Shown: positions 59,036 through 64,000 of the stretch, piece after piece
Layout: each line of letters begins with the position of its first letter
Numbering within the stretch: position 1 is the stretch's first letter
NCBI GenBank assembly: GCA_030429105.1
Contig: JAUIDE010000004.1
Coordinates: forward strand, 27,987-91,986
DNA: 64,000 nt
Direction: 5' to 3'
From: Alphaproteobacteria bacterium
GTDB lineage: Bacteria; Pseudomonadota; Alphaproteobacteria; Rhodobacterales; Rhodobacteraceae
Translations under genes and position numbers: made by a program
Notes under the pieces: generated by a model
The model's input: the letters and a program-made list of their open reading frames with translations, nothing else
What the model was told of the DNA's origin: nothing
The model's database searches: none

Positions 59036-60361
59036 TTAACGCGGCGCGCGGAAACGCGCCTTGAGCCCTCCGAGCCGCTCGCTCTCGTGCAGCGAGAGCT
59101 CGCCGCCATGGCTCCGCGCGATGTCGAGCGCGATGGAGAGGCCGAGGCCGACCCCGCCGCCCTTGTCCTGATTGCGCGCCGCGTCCAGCCGTTCGAATGG
59201 CCGGAAGGCGAGCTCGCGCGCGGCCTCCGGAATGCCCGGCCCGTCATCCTCGACCACGAACTCGACGAAGCGCCGCGTCACGCGAACCGAAATGTCGATC
59301 CTCTGCCCGAATTCCGCGGCGTTGCCGACGAGATTGGCGAGCGCCCGCTTCACCGCCATGCGCCGCATCGGCGCTGTCGGCTCGCCTGGCGTCTCGACTG
59401 TGGCGAGGACGGTGACGGCGGCGCCGCGCCGGCGCGCATCCGCGGCCACTTCCTCGGCGAGGCGCGCCGGGTCCACCGGGCTCATCTCCTCGCCCTGCTC
59501 GCCGCGCGCGAAGGCGAGGAACTCGCCCAGCATCCGCTCCATCTCGTCGACGTCGCGCCGCAAGGCCCGGACATCCTCCGCCTCGTCCAGCATCGCGAGC
59601 GCGAGCTTCATGCGCGTGAGCGGCGTGCGGAGGTCATGGCTCACGCCGGAGAGCATCCGCGTGCGCTGCTCGATCTGTCGTTCGAGCCGCGCCTTCATGT
59701 CGAGGAAGGCGACGCCCGCCTTCCGCACCTCCTCCGCTCCGCTCGGGCGGAAGGGGGTGTCGCGCCCCTTGCCGAAATCCTCCGCCGCGACGGCGAGCTG
59801 CCGTATCGGCTGGATCTGCCGACGAAGGAAGAACACGGCGACCGCCATGAGCCCGGCGGCCGTGCCGAACATCCAGAAGAGCAGGTATTCAGGGTTCGAG
59901 GCGATCATCCGGTCGCGCGGAATCAGGGCCCGGAGCACGCCCTTCGCCGTCTGCACCCGCGCGTCGATCATCCGGGAATCGGAAACGAGATCGAGCGCGA
60001 GCGGGCGCGTGACGTCCCGCTTGAAGGCCTGCTCCACCGCGCCGCCCGCGACGTCATAGAATTCGCGGATCGCGCGCGGCTCCACGATCGCGCCCTCCAC
60101 AAGGCCGAAGGTCATGCCGAGCGGCTGCGCCAGTTCGTCCAGCCGCGCCTGCGCGTCGAGCGGGCTCTCCGTCCGCTCCACGATCTCGACGGCGTAGTTC
60201 AGCTCCTTTGCCACGACGCCGGCCATCTGCCTTGTCGCCCCTTCGAAATGCCGCTGCACGAAGACATACGCGACCACCGCCTGCAGGATGATCACCGGCA
60301 GGACGAAGATCAGCAGCGCGCGCCCGAAGAGGCTGCGCGGAATGTATCGCTTGAAGATCAT
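59036..60361 (-). CDS. EnvZ-like sensor histidine kinase
   Basis: A 441-residue membrane kinase: helix 1 at about 15-35, a periplasmic sensor region (about 40-160), helix 2 near 165-185, then HAMP, a DHp domain with the H-box LSGVSHDLRTPLTRMKLALAM (phosphorylated His), an N-box ALANLVGNAAEFG, G1 DDGPGIPEAAREL and G2 GGGVGLGLSIALDIA. All ATPase motifs are present. It resembles EnvZ in the first residues and layout. ATG 60361 has GAGG 6 bases upstream and is preferred over ATG 60382. No response regulator is in the window. The MBL-fold gene is divergent, 61 bases away. Confidence 0.93.
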   Translation of the reverse strand: MIFKRYIPRSLFGRALLIFVLPVIILQAVVAYVFVQRHFEGATRQMAGVVAKELNYAVEIVERTESPLDAQARLDELAQPLGMTFGLVEGAIVEPRAIREFYDVAGGAVEQAFKRDVTRPLALDLVSDSRMIDARVQTAKGVLRALIPRDRMIASNPEYLLFWMFGTAAGLMAVAVFFLRRQIQPIRQLAVAAEDFGKGRDTPFRPSGAEEVRKAGVAFLDMKARLERQIEQRTRMLSGVSHDLRTPLTRMKLALAMLDEAEDVRALRRDVDEMERMLGEFLAFARGEQGEEMSPVDPARLAEEVAADARRRGAAVTVLATVETPGEPTAPMRRMAVKRALANLVGNAAEFGQRIDISVRVTRRFVEFVVEDDGPGIPEAARELAFRPFERLDAARNQDKGGGVGLGLSIALDIARSHGGELSLHESERLGGLKARFRAPR

Positions 60362-60422
60362 GGGCCGCCTCGTGCAAGTCATTCATCGGGCGCCGCGCCA
60401 GGCGGCGCAATGCGGAGCGACG

Positions 60423-61373
60423 ATGACCGACCCTTTCAACCGTGACCCGGCCGCGGAATACGGCCGCGCCGTGCGCCTGGCGCCACAGGTGCGGCGGGTG
60501 ACGGCGCCGAATCCCTCGCCGATGACCTTCACCGGCACCCAGAGCTATCTCGTCGGCGAGGGCGAGGTGATGGTGATCGACCCGGGCCCGGCCGACCCGG
60601 CGCAAGCTCGCGCGATCCTCGAAAGCCTTGGCCGGGGAGAGCGGGTGGCGGCGATCCTCGTCACCCACACGCATGTGGACCACAGCCCCGGCGCAGCGCT
60701 CCTGAAGGCGGAGACGGGCGCGCCCGTCTTCGCCTTCGGCCCGCATGGCGCGGGCATGAGCGCGGAGATGGCGGCGCTCGCCGCCAGCGGCGCCGAATTC
60801 GGCGGCGGCGAGGGCGGGGACCACGCCTTCCGCCCGGACGAGACGATGCGGGAGGGCGACGCGCTCGAATTCGGCGGCGCGCGGCTCGTCGCGCTCCACA
60901 CGCCCGGCCATCTCTCCAACCACCTAGCCTTCGCGCTGGAAGGGGAGGGCGGCGGCGTCTTCACCGGCGATCTCGTGATGGGCTGGGCGACGACGCTCGT
61001 CTCCCCGCCGGAGGGGGACATGGCGGCGTTCATGGCCTCGCTCGCGCGCATGTCGGCGCGGGAAGACGCCGTTTTCTGGCCCGGTCACGGGCACGCCGTC
61101 GAGGATCCGGCCGGGATGATCGCCCATCAGGCGGCACACAGGCGCGGGCGGGAGAAGCAGATCGTCGCCGCGCTCGCTTCGGCCGGCGAGGCGACGCCGG
61201 CGGCGCTGACGGCGGAGATCTACGCCGATGTCGATCCACGCCTTCACGGCGCGGCGGAGCGGAATGTCTTCGCCCATCTCCTCGGCCTCGTCTCGGAAGG
61301 TAGGGCCGAGGCGGAGGGCGCGCTTTCGCCCGCGGCGCGCTTCCGGCTGACGGGGCGGCCTGGCGCCGCTTAA
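60423..61373 (+). CDS. metallo-beta-lactamase-fold hydrolase (LACTB2-like)
   Basis: A 316-residue MBL-fold protein. The zinc-binding motif is VTHTHVDHSPGAAL (about residue 83), followed by LHTPGHLSNHLAF, VFTGDLVMGW and a late FWPGHGHAVEDP histidine. The N-terminal NPSPMTFTGTQSYLVGEGEVMVIDPGP is typical of the LACTB2/hydroxyacylglutathione hydrolase-like branch. A C-terminal winged-helix-like domain (about residues 225-300) is also characteristic. It is probably a ribonuclease or thioester hydrolase. The substrate is unknown. It is divergent from the kinase gene. Confidence 0.9.
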   Translation: MTDPFNRDPAAEYGRAVRLAPQVRRVTAPNPSPMTFTGTQSYLVGEGEVMVIDPGPADPAQARAILESLGRGERVAAILVTHTHVDHSPGAALLKAETGAPVFAFGPHGAGMSAEMAALAASGAEFGGGEGGDHAFRPDETMREGDALEFGGARLVALHTPGHLSNHLAFALEGEGGGVFTGDLVMGWATTLVSPPEGDMAAFMASLARMSAREDAVFWPGHGHAVEDPAGMIAHQAAHRRGREKQIVAALASAGEATPAALTAEIYADVDPRLHGAAERNVFAHLLGLVSEGRAEAEGALSPAARFRLTGRPGAA

Positions 61374-61453
61374 GCGGGGCCGCCCGCCGGATTCGGGCGC
61401 GCGCCCTTCCGGCCTCGCGGGCGAGATCGCGGGGCAAGCGTGAGGAGCCCGGC

Positions 61454-63865
61454 ATGAAGACGGAAGCGGATGTCGTCGTGATCGGCGGCGGAGTGATCGG
61501 TTGCTCGATCCTCTATCATCTCGCGAAGCTCGGCATGGCCGACGCGATCCTGCTGGAGCGGGACGAGCTGACCTCCGGCTCGACCTGGCATGCGGCGGCG
61601 AACATCCACGGCCTGCATGACAACACGAACGTCACGCGGCTCCAGCACTACACGATGGACCTCTACAAGGCGCTGGAGGCCGAGACGGGGCAGGGCTGCG
61701 GCGTCTTCCAGCCGGGCTCGCTCTATCTTGCGCAGACCGAGGCGCGGGAGCATCAGTTGCGGCTGCAGGCGGCGAAGGCCCGTCTCTACGGCTTCGACTT
61801 TCACGAGGTGAGCCGGGACGAGGCGGAGCGGCTGCATCCGCTGGTGGATTTCACCGGAATCCGCTGCATCATGTTCGAGCCTTCGGGCGGGAACGTGGAC
61901 CCGTCCGGCGTCACCCAGGCCTATGCCGCCGGCGCGCGGGCGATGGGCGCAGAGATCCGCCGCTTCACGCCCGTGACGGCGACGCGCCCCGACGGCGCCG
62001 GCTGGATCGTCGAGACGCCCGCCGGCGAGATCCGCGCGCGCCGGATCGTGAACGCCGCCGGGCTCTGGGCGCGGGAGGTCGCGGCGCTGGCCGGGCTGCG
62101 CCTCCCGCTGATCCCGACCGAGCACCAGTATTTCGTGACCGAGGCGATCCCCGAGATCGCGGCGATGGACCGGCGGCTCCCCTCCGTCGCGGACCGGGAC
62201 GGGGAGTACTACCTCCGGCAGGAAGGCCGCGGCCTCCTTGTCGGCGCCTATGAGCGCGACATGCGCTTCTGGGCCGAGGGCGGCACGCCGCAGGGCTTCG
62301 GCCACGAACTATTCCCCGACGATCTGGAAAGGATCGAGCCCAACATGCTGCGCGCCATCGCGCGCGTCCCGGCGGTCGGCCGGGCGGGCGTCCGTCGCGT
62401 GGTGAACGGCCCGATGATCTGGTCGCCGGACAGTGCGGCGCTGTTCGGCCCGGTCCCCGAGCTTTCCAACTACTATTGCTGCTGCGGGATCATACCCGGC
62501 TTCTCGCAATCGGGCGGGCTCGGGCGGCTCTTGGCCGAATGGATCGTCGAGGGCGAGCCCTCGATGGATCTTTTCGCATGGGACTTGGCGCGCTTCGGAG
62601 ACTGGGCGAGCCCCGCCTTCACGAAGGCGCGGGTGGCGGACCAGTACGCCCGCCGCTTCTCCATCCACTTCCCGAACGAGGAGCGGACGGCGGGCCGACC
62701 GGTCCGCACCCGCCCCGCTTATGAGGCCCAGAAGACGGCGGGGGCCGTCTTCGGCCTCAACTACGGCTGGGAGCATCCGCTCTGGTATGCGGAGGCGCCC
62801 GGCGCTGCGGAGACGAACGGCTACGAGCGGGCGAACTGGCATGAGCCGGTCGGCCGCGAGTGCCGGATGCTGCGGGAGCGGGCCGGGATCATCGACATCT
62901 CGAACTTCGCCAAATATGAGGCGAAGGGGCCGGGTGCGGCGGCGTGGCTTGAGGCGCTCTTCGCGAACGCCATGCCGAAGGCGCCCGGCCGAATGGCGCT
63001 GACGCCTCTGATCGGGGTTCGGGGCGGTGTGGCCGGGGATTTCACGGTCGCGCGGCTCGACGAGGAGGAGTTCCTCCTCACCGGGTCGGGCATGGCCGAG
63101 CGCTATCATCAGCGCTTCTTCCGCGCGGTCCCGCTCCCGGAGGGGACGACTTTCCGCTCCGTGACGAAGGAAACCTGCGGCTTCGCCGTCGCCGGCCCGC
63201 TCTCCCGCGCGCTGCTGCAAGGGCTGACGGACGCCGATCTCACCAACGCCGCCTTCTCCTTCTTCCGTGCGAGGCGCATAGAGGTCGCCGGAATCGCCTG
63301 CGCCGCGCTCCGCGTCTCCTTCACGGGCGATCTCGGCTGGGAGCTCCATTGCGCGGCGGGGGACCAGCTCCGGCTCTGGCGCGCGCTTCTGGAGGCGGGC
63401 GCGCCGCTCGGAGCCGGGCCCGTCGGCTCGCGCGCGCTCGGCTCGCTCCGGATCGAGAAGGGCTATGGAAGCTGGGGCCGGGACTATTCGCCCGAACTCT
63501 GGCCGCATGAGGTCGGCCTCGAGGGGCTGGTGCGCGGCGACAAGTCCTTCCTGAACCGTGAGTCCTGGGAGGCCGTGAAGGGCCGCGCGCCGCGCGAGAC
63601 GCTGGCCTTCTTCGAGATCGACGCGACGACGGCCGACGCGACCGGCGGCGAGGCGATCTTCCTCAAGACAGGCGCGCCGGCCGGCCGGATCAGCTCCGGC
63701 GCCTATGGCTGGAGCGTGGGCAGGAGCCTCGCGATGGGCTTCCTCCTCCCCGGCGTCGCGGGGCCGGGTGACGAGGTGGACGTCTTTCTCCTCGGCCGCG
63801 CGCATGGAGCGCGCGTGCTCGCGCGCCCCGCCTTCGATCCGGAGGGGGTGCGGCTCCGCGGCTGA
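61454..63865 (+). CDS. FAD-dependent dimethylglycine/sarcosine dehydrogenase-like protein with GcvT domain
   Basis: An 803-residue two-domain enzyme. Residues 1-400 are a DAO-type flavoprotein: GGGVIGCSILYHLAKLG (about 11-27) and SGSTWHAAANIHGLH, whose histidine is the covalent flavin site in dimethylglycine dehydrogenase. Residues about 430-800 form a GcvT-like tetrahydrofolate-binding domain (REGAGIID-like RERAGIIDISNFAKYE, GDLGWELHCA, SLRIEKGYGSWGRDY, VGLEGLVRGDKSFLNRE). It is expected to demethylate an N-methylglycine to formaldehyde or methylene-THF. It begins with GAGGAGCCCGGC before the ATG. It stands alone here, so the substrate (dimethylglycine, sarcosine or another) is open. Confidence 0.88.
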   Translation: MKTEADVVVIGGGVIGCSILYHLAKLGMADAILLERDELTSGSTWHAAANIHGLHDNTNVTRLQHYTMDLYKALEAETGQGCGVFQPGSLYLAQTEAREHQLRLQAAKARLYGFDFHEVSRDEAERLHPLVDFTGIRCIMFEPSGGNVDPSGVTQAYAAGARAMGAEIRRFTPVTATRPDGAGWIVETPAGEIRARRIVNAAGLWAREVAALAGLRLPLIPTEHQYFVTEAIPEIAAMDRRLPSVADRDGEYYLRQEGRGLLVGAYERDMRFWAEGGTPQGFGHELFPDDLERIEPNMLRAIARVPAVGRAGVRRVVNGPMIWSPDSAALFGPVPELSNYYCCCGIIPGFSQSGGLGRLLAEWIVEGEPSMDLFAWDLARFGDWASPAFTKARVADQYARRFSIHFPNEERTAGRPVRTRPAYEAQKTAGAVFGLNYGWEHPLWYAEAPGAAETNGYERANWHEPVGRECRMLRERAGIIDISNFAKYEAKGPGAAAWLEALFANAMPKAPGRMALTPLIGVRGGVAGDFTVARLDEEEFLLTGSGMAERYHQRFFRAVPLPEGTTFRSVTKETCGFAVAGPLSRALLQGLTDADLTNAAFSFFRARRIEVAGIACAALRVSFTGDLGWELHCAAGDQLRLWRALLEAGAPLGAGPVGSRALGSLRIEKGYGSWGRDYSPELWPHEVGLEGLVRGDKSFLNRESWEAVKGRAPRETLAFFEIDATTADATGGEAIFLKTGAPAGRISSGAYGWSVGRSLAMGFLLPGVAGPGDEVDVFLLGRAHGARVLARPAFDPEGVRLRG

Positions 63866-63867
63866 CC

Positions 63868-64000
63868 TCAGCCCGCGCGGCGGACCATCCCGAACAGGTC
63901 CCGCGGGTCGTCCGGGTCAGCCAGCATGTCGAGTTCGACATAGGCTCCGGTCCGCTCCAGCTGGTCGCGGATGTAGCGGAGCGCCGAGAAATCCTCGATG
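63868..64000 (-). CDS. C-terminal end of an unidentified minus-strand gene (5' part outside window)
   Basis: The stop codon lies at 63868-63870, and the frame is open to the window edge. The visible 43 residues read through a charged helix (SALRYIRDQLERTGAYVELD) to the tail DDPRDLFGMVRRAG. The composition is normal for a coding frame and the tail is well formed. I do not recognise the family, and no function is assigned. Confidence 0.6.
   Translation of the reverse strand, partial: IEDFSALRYIRDQLERTGAYVELDMLADPDDPRDLFGMVRRAG

Overview
The window is a 64 kb stretch of a GC-rich (about 70 %) alphaproteobacterial chromosome. The best guess is a Rhodobacterales-type organism. Supporting signs are a UbiA and an L-malyl-CoA lyase of the type known from Rhodobacter, a complete Tad/Cpa pilus locus, a TRAP transporter operon, and a VPLPA-CTERM/exosortase locus. 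No rRNA, tRNA, CRISPR array, insertion sequence or phage structural gene was seen. One gene (36758-37651) is strikingly AT-rich and looks horizontally acquired.

Layout. 1-3.4 kb: ubiA (cut by the window edge), a serine/threonine dehydratase-like enzyme, a small membrane protein, and on the minus strand prs followed by an SMR transporter. 3.5-13 kb: a plus-strand catabolic run holding a DsbA-like 2-hydroxychromene-2-carboxylate isomerase homologue, an alpha/beta hydrolase, a TRAP transporter (dctQ, dctM, dctP), a glutamine-synthetase-like gamma-glutamyl ligase, an aldehyde dehydrogenase, an iron alcohol dehydrogenase and a serine hydrolase. This run is best read as uptake and breakdown of a small amine or amino alcohol through gamma-glutamylated intermediates (inference). 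13-19 kb: a family 5 uracil-DNA glycosylase and an NYN nuclease, folK with a methyltransferase, the two subunits of a succinyl-CoA:3-oxoacid CoA-transferase split by a membrane gene, and a lytic transglycosylase built from two tandem copies.

19.6-32 kb: the Tad pilus locus, in order flp, cpaB, cpaC (secretin), an OmpA-type lipoprotein, two TadE-like pseudopilins, cpaE, cpaF, tadB, tadC, two TPR lipoproteins, the prepilin peptidase cpaA and an AAA ATPase. Most of these genes overlap or lie within a few bases of each other and probably form one long transcript. 32-43 kb is acyl-CoA and central carbon metabolism: an NADP-dependent oxidoreductase, then an SDR, acyl-CoA dehydrogenase and APH-type kinase module resembling LvaD/LvaC/LvaA or a split ACAD10/11, then the AT-rich AbiC-like gene, a DapA-family lyase, a BaiN-type flavoprotein, mcl1 behind a promoter with a perfect inverted repeat, an H-NOX-like protein, accA and an AhpD-like protein.

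43-50 kb: purK/purE, a YdcH-like small protein, an SppA-type peptidase, a CaCA antiporter, a pteridine-reductase-like SDR and uvrC. 50-59 kb: a minus-strand exopolysaccharide/exosortase operon transcribed as exosortase-EpsI fusion, ExeA-like ATPase, Wzz-like chain-length protein, CpsD-like ATPase and a large TPR lipoprotein. A divergent gene encodes a protein with a VPLPA-CTERM sorting tail and is closed by a textbook terminator. 59-64 kb: an EnvZ-like histidine kinase, a metallo-beta-lactamase-fold hydrolase, a dimethylglycine/sarcosine dehydrogenase-like enzyme, and the tail of an unidentified minus-strand gene.

All family assignments come from reading the protein sequences by eye. No database search was run. 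Residue positions are approximate.
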